Origin: CAZGOM01 sp964527265
GTDB lineage: Bacteria; Planctomycetota; Phycisphaerae; Phycisphaerales; Phycisphaeraceae
Reading direction: 5' to 3'
DNA length: 22,727 bases
Assembly: GCA_964527265.1 (NCBI GenBank)
Contig: CAZGOM010000086.1
Location: 1-22,727, forward strand
This document shows positions 17,401-22,575 of this stretch, piece by piece. A program made the position numbers and the translations under genes. The notes below the pieces were generated by a model. That model was not told the DNA's origin. It searched no databases and saw only the letters and a program-made list of their open reading frames with translations. Numbering within the stretch: the stretch's first letter is position 1; every line of letters begins with the position of its first letter.

Positions 17401-19732
17401 ATGGACCGGGCTATCCTCATCAACTCCTGGTTCGGACACAAGATACACGTATGACTTAATTGGCAGGCTCTCCAGCGTAACCGAGATCTCTGTGGGCGAA
17501 AATGCAACACCAATCCAGCGTGAAACCCACTATTTCTATGACAGCAATGGCAATCTCTCCTCTGAAGTTCGCTCCAATGGCATCATCGGGTTTTACCAAT
17601 ACAGCCCTGGCCACAACCTGACCTCGCTGATATGGATAGTTGACCTGAATGAAAACCATGAAATCGATCAGACGGACGATCTGATTTCACAATATCTGTA
17701 TACATATGACGCCACAGGAAATCGATCAAGTGCCGCAGAATCCATCAACATCAACCCCAAACCCTTTACCCTCTCCGCCGATCATACGCAAAACTACATC
17801 TGGACATATGATGCCCTGAATAATCTTACAAGTGAATCCTACGACGCCGACGCCACAGACAATACCAACGACTACGTGGACACTTTCTCATATGATCTCG
17901 ATGGCAATCGAACCTTGATGGTCCACGACACCCTGAACGCCACAATTTCCACGACCTATACCTATAACGCCTTTGGCCAATTAACACTGGAAAACCAGAT
18001 AAGCTCAAACAGTCAAACGCCAGCAAAGCTCACCGTGTACGAATACGGCAATGAAAATACATTCAATACGCGAAAAACACTATTCGATGTACTTGCCAAT
18101 GCGGAGCAAAAGAAAATCTCGGAATACGAATACCAATACAATGTGCATGGCCAGTTGGCTCGTGCCGTGATTCGCAAATTTGACACATCCGAGGCCCTTG
18201 TATCCGAAACTGACATTAAAAACACTTATGACTATTCGACCCAAGATGGATATCTCGTTCTTTCGGAGGATTTCTCAAAAACCTTCATTAATGATGAGAT
18301 TTCATCTCAAACAAAAATATCAACATCGCGGCTGCTGGACATGAATACTCCCGGCGGATACCCAAAAGCTCTTGTTGAAATCCAAGCATCGCCCGACAAT
18401 TCTGACACCAAAACAACCATTTACACCAATGGCCTTCGCGTAATTTCACAATCGGTTGCCTTAAGCTCTGGCGCAAATACTTCCAGTAACTTCGTCACAG
18501 ACGCACACGGATCCACACGAATTCTTCTTACTGATCCCGCCTCCGCGACCGCTAACCAATTTTACAATTACTCTTCATTTGGAGTTCTTACTGCTTCACA
18601 TTTTTCATTGACAGATACCAGCACTCTGGCAACATCCATACTTTATTCTCAGGAGTCCTATAATCCAATGCTCGGTCTCCAAAATCTCTCAGCCCGCTTC
18701 TACGACCCTTCTATCGGACGATTCGCCTCTTCAGATCCTCTCAATGGCTCTCAGTTCAACCCCAAGAGCTACAATCAATATATTTACACAAACAACAACC
18801 CTATTAATAATATCGATCCCTCTGGAAAGATCGGCATGCCAGATCTTTTAACAGTTTCAAAAATCATGAATATTATAGGACTGATAACTCTCCCATTTTT
18901 CGTTCTTTCAGCCGCACACTATGCCGTAGATCAAATATTTGGAAAAGCAGAGAGTACCGCCATTAAGCCAAATGAAGTCCCCAGCATTGACATCGAATAT
19001 GCCAAGCTAGCGCAAGACGTATATGGCGGATGGAAGGGATCAGTAACCAACCGCAATGTAGGCGACTGGTTACGGGCAACTTCCAGCGCATTCAGGGATA
19101 CCTACAATTTACCCGACACATACCTTTCATTTTTAAACAATGACGATAGCACCCCAACATCTTACGGTGTTGCTGGCTATACCAATATGGTCAGAAACAT
19201 AAGAGTAATAGCCTTCAAAGGAACAAACCTCGGCATTATCATTAACTCGCAGGACATACTTGAAGACCTAATTCAAGGAACATTCGGCGCCAATCCCTTT
19301 ACTCCTCAGTATAACCGGGCAGCGGAACTTGGCCCCAGAGCTCAATACATGGCAAATTCAGGAGGTCATTCTCTCGTCTTCGTTGGGCATTCCCTGGGCG
19401 GCGGCTTAGCAAGCTGGGCACACTTTTATGCGCAAAACCAGTTTTCAGCTACATACAATGCGGCAGGCATAAGCTTACAGGCATATTTCAGAGGTTTCGA
19501 CCACAACGATCCCAGGGTTTCAGCCTATTATATTAAAGGTGAGTTCCTTCATCAGTTTACTGCGATGGTTGCTCCTACTTATCCGGCCATGGGAATTAGA
19601 TATGAACTTGAGCCGTACGGTCGAGATCGCAATCTAAATCCACAAACTATAGTGGGTTCGGGCATGCTTCACATAATGAGTGCCGTTCTTAGATCAATCA
19701 CAGGAACCGACGGGGATTTCCCTCTTCAATAA
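5435..19732 (+). CDS. Giant LEPR-tagged Rhs/YD-repeat protein with lipase-type C-terminal tip
   Basis: About 4765 residues from the ATG at 5435. In-frame alternatives are a TTG at 5351 and an ATG at 5495; none has a clear ribosome-binding site. I prefer 5435 because it gives a short basic leader before ENLEQRQLMTA (5606-5638), a LEPR-xLL-like planctomycete motif. Next: a choice-of-anchor-A-like beta domain (about 5639-6366, VIWNFYEATTLTI...GTVLAPNATV); PKD-like repeats with WGDG motifs (about 6370-9440); cadherin/putative-Ig repeats with DPDGD calcium motifs (about 9445-13830), one interrupted by a propeller-like insertion; Ig-like domains (to about 14420); the Rhs N-terminal part (GNFSLSFNDM...INRSYD); YD repeats (about 15090-18650); the core ARFYDPSIGRF (18692-18724) and DPSG (18815-18826); then the tip. 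Family knowledge: the Rhs shell encapsulates a C-terminal effector. Inference: a surface or secreted protein delivering or displaying a lipid-active hydrolase. No secretion-system genes are present, and no immunity gene follows. Confidence 0.9.
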   Translation: MSRQDFWGLLDRSLVSKFVHMNSVRRRWANTASGRIKRLISSLKSDLATRKNPAFSIENLEQRQLMTASPFEFSELVFGNDTRSYTDVQGRVAVGGSGNFTGFSVGTSLSDSDGTRDDLIVGGNLTYTNGQIFNGNVRSGGTATLSSWGHPNGSYIAGNPLNFTDLKSQATSTSSYLAGLSTTNSSTFQYGTLTLTGTKAISVINVSGSQLSTANSINLSAPAGGILVLNVSGTSDKMQYAGMNLSGITNSNVIWNFYEATTLTIAGIGVKGTVLAPNATVSFSNGNIDGSLIANNVSGSGEIHYHLYTGPQGQTSVFNPVPVITGTPSGNTSPEGAQINLGSTVSEQNYSGSFTYAWNVTKNGSAYSTATSSGFSFTPNDNGTYVVSLIATDTAGRTGTTSTTINVTNVAPTANISGAASTNEGTSVTYSSTKSDPGSADTHTYTWSVLKGGNAYSLPGGTVTNQAAFTFTPTDDGAYTVRLTVTDDDGDTVTTTASLSVANVARTPSISGASTVNEGSTYTLSLTPGADPGADTVSGWSINWGDGSTQTVTGNPSSVTHVYADGVNAYLISASVSDEDGSYAANTLNVAVANVAPNVVISGASTVNEGSQYTLTLGASGDPGTDTISGWVIDWGDGNTQTVIGNVASLTHTYVQGPSSVTVKAWASDEDGTYSSNTLNVSVLNVAPTGNITGAPASPIEVGTGVTLGSTVIDPGILDTHTFAWVITKDGNAYNPGSGVALNTSSLSWTPTAPGAYQVTLAVTDGDGAASTPVSANISVYVTLGVSLNLPTDQQNEGSQVTIGTTLSGSASGTATYAWTITKNGNAYNPPSGTALDQDTLAWSPQDNGVYALSLTVTRQGLTATASGSVVVENVDPTATIQGAPATSPEGTQISLFSQVTDPGSADTHTYAWTVLKDGQPYSLPTATVTDDHAFAFTPDDDGQYTLILTVTDDDGGFTTVSETVEVTNIAPEISISGNSNVDEGTTYTLALTSGGDPGDDAITSWEINWGDGTIDTITGNPTSATHIYADGDADYQITANATDEDGTYDSNTVDVAVNNVAPEVEISGASTVNEGSTYTLTLWAGNDPGDDAIVGWEINWGDGVIQTITGNPSSVTHIYADGNADYQITATATDEDGTYDSNTVDVSATNVAPQVTISGTSAVNEGATYTLSLSAANDPGTDTIATWEINWGDGTVETITGNPLSVTHVYADGDADYQITATATDEDGAYTSNTIDVTVQNVAPTLTVTGDSQVLVNKPFTLYLVASDPGVDTAQSWTINWGDGLPAQAVQLSAGNSFAITHTYTAAGSKTITATLTDEDGSYTGTPLSVTVVAAANRSPVFVTQPGLGTTRSSAVSPGNGFVYGAQATDPDGDALTYALIAGPQGLDIDETTGLVTWQTTGSDTGNYSIIIQATDSEGATTVQSFNVFVASSPNRPPIIISLPNVDASVDGKYAYDVDATDADGDTLVYSLDNDSLTRGLVIDASTGKITWTPGLEDFGIKTVTVTASDSDGGQAQQSYSIQITQVEGNHAPVFTSDPVVKAYPGPVLGNATGGASPGSITLNLGLGDSQTVTVNYTRSDASVPGQLVVGDTLTSSPWSETTTYDLMLYERDGDLLWTYSEPGYRFNSSTVGPDGFIYFFMQNDWDGSAYFTKMDRQGEVVSKYATTLSNVGRHIQFDTEMNFYAAQAWATFEMGKYSSQGQFIESYPDIPYSSYWRITDNGTRLIAFGQQYQPIYFDIATQTLSGPGLEYNPNIQWDYFFEVLDIAEMPNGTFAAGLMRGVAVFDHTLQNMISYHPWDFDAFMIGQLYRVEPDLDPNYAWFRQQHWAGVPESIFKVKLGTTEYIDYSKGAYGTWSGGLNETYYNGPTNDLISIYRGGGSSSGGDSSPLDIDLIGSESGITITNLSGTQTGVAPGDSASFNVQITGDGTPHVFDLTMVDHTSGQILGTVPVGINGAYIYQAKAQDSDGDTLSYGLADGPDGMSVNAASGQVHWASPTQGTHHIKISVADDQGGIAYQEYDLVISTPVSNTAPSLSGADSVTLRAGKPAQVLFSGADANGDVLSFYLDGDVPTGLTIDRATGTLNWSPLLTQVGLYSFDVLVLDGHGGEARQTLDLTVVGNNAQNDSPIFTTTAKTTAAVGTRYQYDANADDPEHTKITYTLILGPQGMVIDAATGLVTWTPEADGANSVATTVILKAADQEGGVVLQTYTLTTSQANHTPTLTSPGVYNAVAGGTFATSILALDQDGDDMEFELIDPLPGMSISSDGLRLLWTVPSAQALGVQEVSIRVTDQHGASSIGTMKIDVLDASTSIPPVIANQPRKNIGADTRYFYQLGATSPVGRPLTVSIVQGPSDAAILGGDILSWLPGVDDIGSHDIILSVSDGVTTLQIAYSLAVTADFQNSAPTIHIDVPPVVNMNLPTLQMPVVASDPDNDPVLIYQILGYYSVSTGTLATGISTTTSIHKILLGTASDTSLPVVPHPIDDISRNFSTQSVLRFEAVDAYGQSTLVDYPVRFRNQGTNLAPQISSTPATLVGAGQSYLYAVGATDPEHDAITYSLDVYPDGMSIDAKTGIISWITDTNDIGAHQVKIKVNDSADMTSYQVFDLVVQPQPVDLAPFITSRPRALTQLQQPYTQRITAVDPENQTLVYTLLAKPAGMDIDSQTGQISWTPGSNGQFPIVVMTQDPAGNKAYLSYVIEVLTSVDTFAFISTPPTSGFVGQKITYTPAIRNPENQSLTYQLLDAPSGLTQQANNSGAFTWDTAGFEPGSYGFTLRVTSESGQVIEQAISITLTADLSPPVLSARVIPFSRPGYAANAIYSWGFVSAFDNVGVTKVEFALDGGHLSLSAQGPNSWVLSSHPEGNGDPGPGLHTYVIHAYDAAGNMSTLTGTVNFNAIDTGNHEILGIKQGDVITQPVEMTLSGLTADISHYSTQYQKADSDTWYVIKEGDSPEPSQSLGLFDPTLLSNGVYNVKLTLVESDGDVFESIKTVSVDGALKLGNFSLSFNDMTVGNAFPITINRSYDTLNADRMGDFGYGWSLNLPRISLATDLPPITSGNGLSDLGILPGFHAGTRVVLSLPDGSTMGFTFNPIPVPPPANTGIGGVIASSLLYNLTGLSVPSFIPDPGVNATLTVATQVQMLKSDSGEYVIPGGNIPFNPASNLLPQEYSIYTLTLQDGTKFQINGQTGEMLPIQDSSGNLLVIRSDGVISIAPDGAMITAVAFVRDGAGRITSVTDILGKSIHYGYDANGDLISVTDRMGATTQYIYNPEISGSRPHFLTDIISPAGTLVLHTDFDQNTGRLSSLTGPGQRTATFNANINIGSGLYKQTIIDPLGNPTDLILDSNGNIVRQVQRLVDDPDPAQRQFVVTVSEYDSSKRMTRQSSSFLVVGEDTALTAAPPLWSVSNQYDGASNLVSTTDAMGNTTTMAYNAAGQLTAVVNSVGNALRLTYDAYGNPVQAIDPMGHVLSYKRDDAGKLIGLTDAAGVTTLLNDLAPFLSNAFTYDNLNRIIGTSQTWTDPNNSNHHETLSTSRAYDNNGRLTEVTDVTGLISKTIYDVITGRISYSTDRFGNLIPNLDLYDSSGQTIESVVENRASDGTLANIVSRTVYDANGRPVLVTDSFALDPNGLSGVPAGGVFATKTVYDAVGRIIRVERLKNVFVLLVESSDSSINTVVTGPGELVSFSTSEYDNLGRVVSTTVSAFGPSGTTATSHYEYDLNGHQTAMIDPYGSRTQMTYDQAGHISTVTMPLGGIYSYRYDPLGRQIEVINPDGSSSSTQYDVLGRLAAQTNALGNASTSQYGANGELTSVVLPGIIDSNPSSPTYNTLISPAYYYQYDSNGKLGSVQNPLGLTTKHSYDQFGREVETDRGFGEIEKTIFNSYGQFDYTISQDGVVIKYVYSNTGVDKGRLTGKYLYENFDSFTSNPAAPAETLLYYYDIMGNTIKIQDITSAGTRTCVQAFDQYGQMTSRTTPQGTVHYEYDAVTQLCIRTWTGLSSSTPGSDTRYTYDLIGRLSSVTEISVGENATPIQRETHYFYDSNGNLSSEVRSNGIIGFYQYSPGHNLTSLIWIVDLNENHEIDQTDDLISQYLYTYDATGNRSSAAESININPKPFTLSADHTQNYIWTYDALNNLTSESYDADATDNTNDYVDTFSYDLDGNRTLMVHDTLNATISTTYTYNAFGQLTLENQISSNSQTPAKLTVYEYGNENTFNTRKTLFDVLANAEQKKISEYEYQYNVHGQLARAVIRKFDTSEALVSETDIKNTYDYSTQDGYLVLSEDFSKTFINDEISSQTKISTSRLLDMNTPGGYPKALVEIQASPDNSDTKTTIYTNGLRVISQSVALSSGANTSSNFVTDAHGSTRILLTDPASATANQFYNYSSFGVLTASHFSLTDTSTLATSILYSQESYNPMLGLQNLSARFYDPSIGRFASSDPLNGSQFNPKSYNQYIYTNNNPINNIDPSGKIGMPDLLTVSKIMNIIGLITLPFFVLSAAHYAVDQIFGKAESTAIKPNEVPSIDIEYAKLAQDVYGGWKGSVTNRNVGDWLRATSSAFRDTYNLPDTYLSFLNNDDSTPTSYGVAGYTNMVRNIRVIAFKGTNLGIIINSQDILEDLIQGTFGANPFTPQYNRAAELGPRAQYMANSGGHSLVFVGHSLGGGLASWAHFYAQNQFSATYNAAGISLQAYFRGFDHNDPRVSAYYIKGEFLHQFTAMVAPTYPAMGIRYELEPYGRDRNLNPQTIVGSGMLHIMSAVLRSITGTDGDFPLQ
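6962..7507 (+). repeat. Two tandem 273-bp PKD-like repeat units
   Basis: The codon for I of the ISGASTVNEGS unit start falls at 6962 and 7235, and a related ITGAPAS start falls at 7508. The spacing is exactly 273 bases, or 91 residues. Each of these two units carries a WGDG motif and a DEDG turn. The preceding related unit starts at 6680, 282 bases earlier, so the period breaks there. Confidence 0.75.
8360..9178 (+). repeat. Three tandem 273-bp PKD-like repeat units
   Basis: Units begin at 8360 (ISGNSNVDEG), 8633 (ISGASTVNEG) and 8906 (ISGTSAVNEG), and a fourth diverged unit begins at 9179 (VTGDSQVLVN). All intervals are exactly 273 bases. Units 1 and 3 share an identical stretch of more than 20 bases around the INWGDG codons (TTGGGGCGACGGCAC at 8461 and 9007), two periods apart, which suggests recent duplication or gene conversion. 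Confidence 0.8.
18827..19729 (+). other. Rhs tip domain: hydrophobic segment plus lipase-type alpha/beta hydrolase
   Basis: This is the coding segment after the DPSG motif, about 301 residues. A hydrophobic stretch IMNIIGLITLPFFVLSAA lies at about 18863-18920. Then follow YAKLAQDVYGG, a strand RNIRVIAFKGTN, and the nucleophile elbow LVFVGHSLGGGLASWAH with the Ser codon at 19391-19393. This is the GxSxG layout of class-3-type lipases. YNAAGIS follows, as in that family. The likely acid is Glu in AYYIKGEFLHQF, where Asp is usual, and the likely His is in MLHIMSAVL (19670-19672). Substrate is unknown; lipid or phospholipid is an inference. The hydrophobic segment might place it at a membrane. 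GC by hand count is 27% at 18841-18900 and 40% at 19201-19260. Confidence 0.7.
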
Positions 19733-19778
19733 TCGCAATCTATGGACGGCCCCACTGTGCCGGCCCAGTCGATTGCGA
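19733..19778 (+). terminator. Stable hairpin abutting the Rhs stop codon
   Basis: TCGCAATC (19733-19740) and GATTGCGA (19771-19778) are perfect reverse complements. Inside them GAC/GTC and GGCC/GGCC can extend the stem, with small bulges. The hairpin starts at the base after the TAA stop. No U-tract follows (GGCTCTGTTGACC), so it is not a standard intrinsic terminator. It could protect the mRNA 3' end or act with Rho. Confidence 0.4.
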
Positions 19779-20135
19779 GGCTCTGTTGACCACGATTCTA
19801 CCGCAATGACACACTTAAAAACGGGCGCATGGCTCGTTAAGCGTGTACCGATACCGTAGTTGAAGAGGGCGGATTCAAATTTGAAGTGTAATACGAAACT
19901 CGCTTTAAGATTCCGTAGCTCAAAAAAGCTGCGTTTGGACTTTTGAATCTTTGATTGCAATCCTCGCGACATAAGGCAGGAGACCGGCATACGAAATTTC
20001 AAAACACGTTCCGTATAACATCGGGTTTAAATGAAAGAACACCGCTGGGAAGAATAGCCTGATGTTACCCAAAAAAGAATATAAGCAGGGCCCCTCCGGG
20101 AAACCAATCTGCACATAAACACCAAAACCCGCCGC
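19779..20135. other. Convergent intergenic region with hairpins, no supported gene
   Basis: Frames on the minus strand (19694-20002 and 19920-20114) have no recognisable motif, overlap each other and intrude on the Rhs end, so I do not call them. Structure seen: ACACACTTAA (19809-19818) with TTAAGCGTGT (19837-19846), nine of ten pairs plus a possible wobble, enclosing CGGGC/GCTCG; and the 12-base palindrome TTCAAATTTGAA (19874-19885). The only short plus-strand frame noticed, MTHLKTGAWLVKRVPIP, is 17 residues. No immunity-gene candidate is visible. No clear terminator for the minus-strand lyase gene was found. Confidence 0.5.
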
Positions 20136-22460
20136 TTACCACACCAGTGTGCACGCATCATCATCAATCATCCCAAACTCATCCGCCAGTTTCAGATACA
20201 CGATAAAGTGGCGGTACCCCATCGCAATGAACCCCTGTGTTTGATTCAAAGGTTGCGGGCAACCCGCCATGATCAGTCTCAAACCATTCTTCCCCAGCTT
20301 CACATATTTCTCATCACCAGTCAGGTGATACCACCGCGCCAGCACCGTCAGGTCCGCCCATTTGATCGGCCAGTTCCTAAAGTGCAGATACCCCATGCTC
20401 GCCGGATCACTCAACCCATCGATATACGGCTTGGAAATCTTCTTCCAAAGCTCCAGCACCTTCTCGTCCCCCGATGCCGCATAAACATCCCACACGCCGT
20501 TGAACGTCATCAGCGCCATGTAACTGCTCAAAATCCCCGATCCCATTGGGTATTCAAACATGAGCTGCCCATACTTGCCCACCACCTCCGCCAACTCATC
20601 CACCACTACCATCGCCGCGTCCAGATACTTTTTCTCCCCCGTCACCTCATACAACGCAGATAACCCGAGCAATGGCCACGCAGCCTCACGCCCCGACCCG
20701 CGCAGCGCTCCCTTGCGCGGCCCCGTGATCCACCAGATCAGGCAATCCCCAATCCGCTTGGATATCCTCAAGGCCTCCATGTCCCCCGTCGCCAGGTAGT
20801 AATACAGCAACCCCTGGCACCACTGATGGCTTGGGTACACCTCTCCATTCGTGTGCTCCGTCGAATGTGGACAGCAACCCCCATCCCGTGACTTATCAGG
20901 TGAATAATCGATGTAGTCGATATCCATCAAATGCCGCGCCTGGTCCCGCCCTTTGTACGGCTTACCCAGCCGCCACGCATCAATCATCAAACAATAAAGG
21001 TAATCCTCCTCGTTGTTGATGAACTGCTGCACCCCAAACTCCGGACACCGCCCGCGCGATCCCACCTCATCCCCATAATCCCGCCACCCGCTCGCCTTCG
21101 GCCAGTCATACGCCCATTGCGCTGCCAACAGCGTATCGATCTTCGACTCCAGCACCGGGTACTTGTTCATCTGCGGCATAAGCGTCAAATGCACATCCGC
21201 AAACTTCGCCTCCCGGTACATCTTCCCCGGCACCCCCGACACACCCGGATAAGACACCACATCTGAGTCATAAAGCGTGTCCTGCGCGCTCAAGCTGTCA
21301 TCATGAAAATTAAACAACACATCCCGCGTCTTCCCCATCCCCTCGTTGAGCTTCATCGGCCCAACCTTGTAATTCTCCCGTCCGGGGGGCGTCATGAAAA
21401 TGTCATCGTAAAAATCCACCGCAAACCGATTCTTCTCGCTGCTCATGTGCAGCGGTCCCTCATACGTCGGCGCCGGCATCGCCCACTTGAGCAGCAGCCC
21501 GCCAAACCCCTTCTCATAAATGTCCACCATCGGCGTCACGTTCCCGTACGTCGACATATCCGTCGGGTTACGCACCACATAGCAGACATCTTCTTCCTTC
21601 TCCCGCAGGCTCGCCCCGTTGCGCAAAAGCGTGTTGTAATCCCCGGTATCGATGTCCACGTTCTCCCTCACCTCCACCATCGCGTTCTCGGTGTTGCGCC
21701 CTCGCGTGGTGTGCTCGATTCTCCGCGTCGTATTCTTCAGATTCACCGCCCCATATAAACCCCATCGATTCAGCAATTTCCCTTCCCGCCCGTCATGCCG
21801 ATTGCGGATCGTGTGCGAAAGCAGCACCTGGCTCCCGCCCGCCGTAAACGTATACCGACTCTTGTACGTCATGTACTGTCGGTAATCATTCGCAAATTCG
21901 CCCTCAATTAAGACCACCATGCGGTACGGCCCGTCATACTCCAGCGATATCGCATATGTCCCCTCGCTCGCCCGGTACACCTGCCCCGCCGTATCCACCA
22001 CCACCATGTCGCTTTCCAACCCTTTCACCCATTCCCGACCATGCGCATGGATCTCCTTGGCCAGCACAAATCCTTTTTTACAAAACACCCACTTCAATCT
22101 CCCCGTATCAACCGTCAAATCCCCCTCTGTCTGCGTCACTTTGATTCGAGATTTCTCCGCAACTGATAACCCCGCCGCTTCCCTCCTCATCAGTTTCAGC
22201 TTGCTCGTCTTTCTCGCCTCCACCTTCCCTTCGGCATAATCCATCAGCGCAAACCGCGCGCTCCCATCCTTCCACTTGCTCAGCACCCGCCACTGCGCCC
22301 CCACATCACGCCCCGCCTCATCCACCAACATCAACTCTCGCCCCGGCTCCATCACGCTCCCCTCCGCCAGCGGCACACTCACCCGTAGCGGCAACCCAAA
22401 CCGGTCAAACGGCCAAGGATTAGAAACCGAAAACTCCACATCAATCACTTGCTTCGTCAT
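20136..22460 (-). CDS. Exo-rhamnogalacturonan-lyase-like protein (PL26-like, RIFT barrel plus alpha-toroid)
   Basis: 774 residues. The N-terminal part (about 1-95) reads LPLRVSVPLAEGSV and SKWKDGSARFALMDY, the pattern of the RIFT-barrel domain that begins PcRGLX-type lyases. A beta-rich central part follows (about 100-430, with GPYRMVVLIEGEF and SRYTFTAGGSQVLLSHTIRN). The C-terminal half (about 435-765) looks like an (alpha/alpha) toroid with HSTEHTNGEVYPSHQWCQGL at 532-551, including the histidines and aromatic residues expected in the active cleft, and helical hairpins ending in TGD/TGE turns. Family members split rhamnogalacturonan from chain ends, or act on related acidic polysaccharides. 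The real substrate here is not shown. No signal peptide is visible, so a cytoplasmic role on imported oligosaccharides is possible. AAGGGTGA lies about four bases before the ATG (22460-22458), an acceptable ribosome-binding site that supports this start. It follows the partial gene at 22576 on the same strand by 115 bases and may be cotranscribed with it. Confidence 0.7.
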   Translation of the reverse strand: MTKQVIDVEFSVSNPWPFDRFGLPLRVSVPLAEGSVMEPGRELMLVDEAGRDVGAQWRVLSKWKDGSARFALMDYAEGKVEARKTSKLKLMRREAAGLSVAEKSRIKVTQTEGDLTVDTGRLKWVFCKKGFVLAKEIHAHGREWVKGLESDMVVVDTAGQVYRASEGTYAISLEYDGPYRMVVLIEGEFANDYRQYMTYKSRYTFTAGGSQVLLSHTIRNRHDGREGKLLNRWGLYGAVNLKNTTRRIEHTTRGRNTENAMVEVRENVDIDTGDYNTLLRNGASLREKEEDVCYVVRNPTDMSTYGNVTPMVDIYEKGFGGLLLKWAMPAPTYEGPLHMSSEKNRFAVDFYDDIFMTPPGRENYKVGPMKLNEGMGKTRDVLFNFHDDSLSAQDTLYDSDVVSYPGVSGVPGKMYREAKFADVHLTLMPQMNKYPVLESKIDTLLAAQWAYDWPKASGWRDYGDEVGSRGRCPEFGVQQFINNEEDYLYCLMIDAWRLGKPYKGRDQARHLMDIDYIDYSPDKSRDGGCCPHSTEHTNGEVYPSHQWCQGLLYYYLATGDMEALRISKRIGDCLIWWITGPRKGALRGSGREAAWPLLGLSALYEVTGEKKYLDAAMVVVDELAEVVGKYGQLMFEYPMGSGILSSYMALMTFNGVWDVYAASGDEKVLELWKKISKPYIDGLSDPASMGYLHFRNWPIKWADLTVLARWYHLTGDEKYVKLGKNGLRLIMAGCPQPLNQTQGFIAMGYRHFIVYLKLADEFGMIDDDACTLVW

Positions 22461-22575
22461 AATTCACCCTTACTTTTCAAAATGATCTGTTGTCCTGCAC
22501 CCCCGTAAATCCTGCTTAATCTTCGTAATCTTCCTCCAACCTCGAATACTCCCCCATCCCCCCCAAAGCACGACG

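Noticed and set aside
19694..20002. 102-codon minus-strand frame at the Rhs 3' end
   Set aside because: Overlaps the conserved lipase end antisense, no motif, no ribosome-binding site, and conflicts with another frame at 19920-20114.
20040..20135. Terminator for the lyase-like gene on the minus strand (T-rich run near 20075)
   Set aside because: Only a 3-4 bp stem (CCC/GGG) precedes the T-run and the spacing is wrong for an intrinsic terminator.
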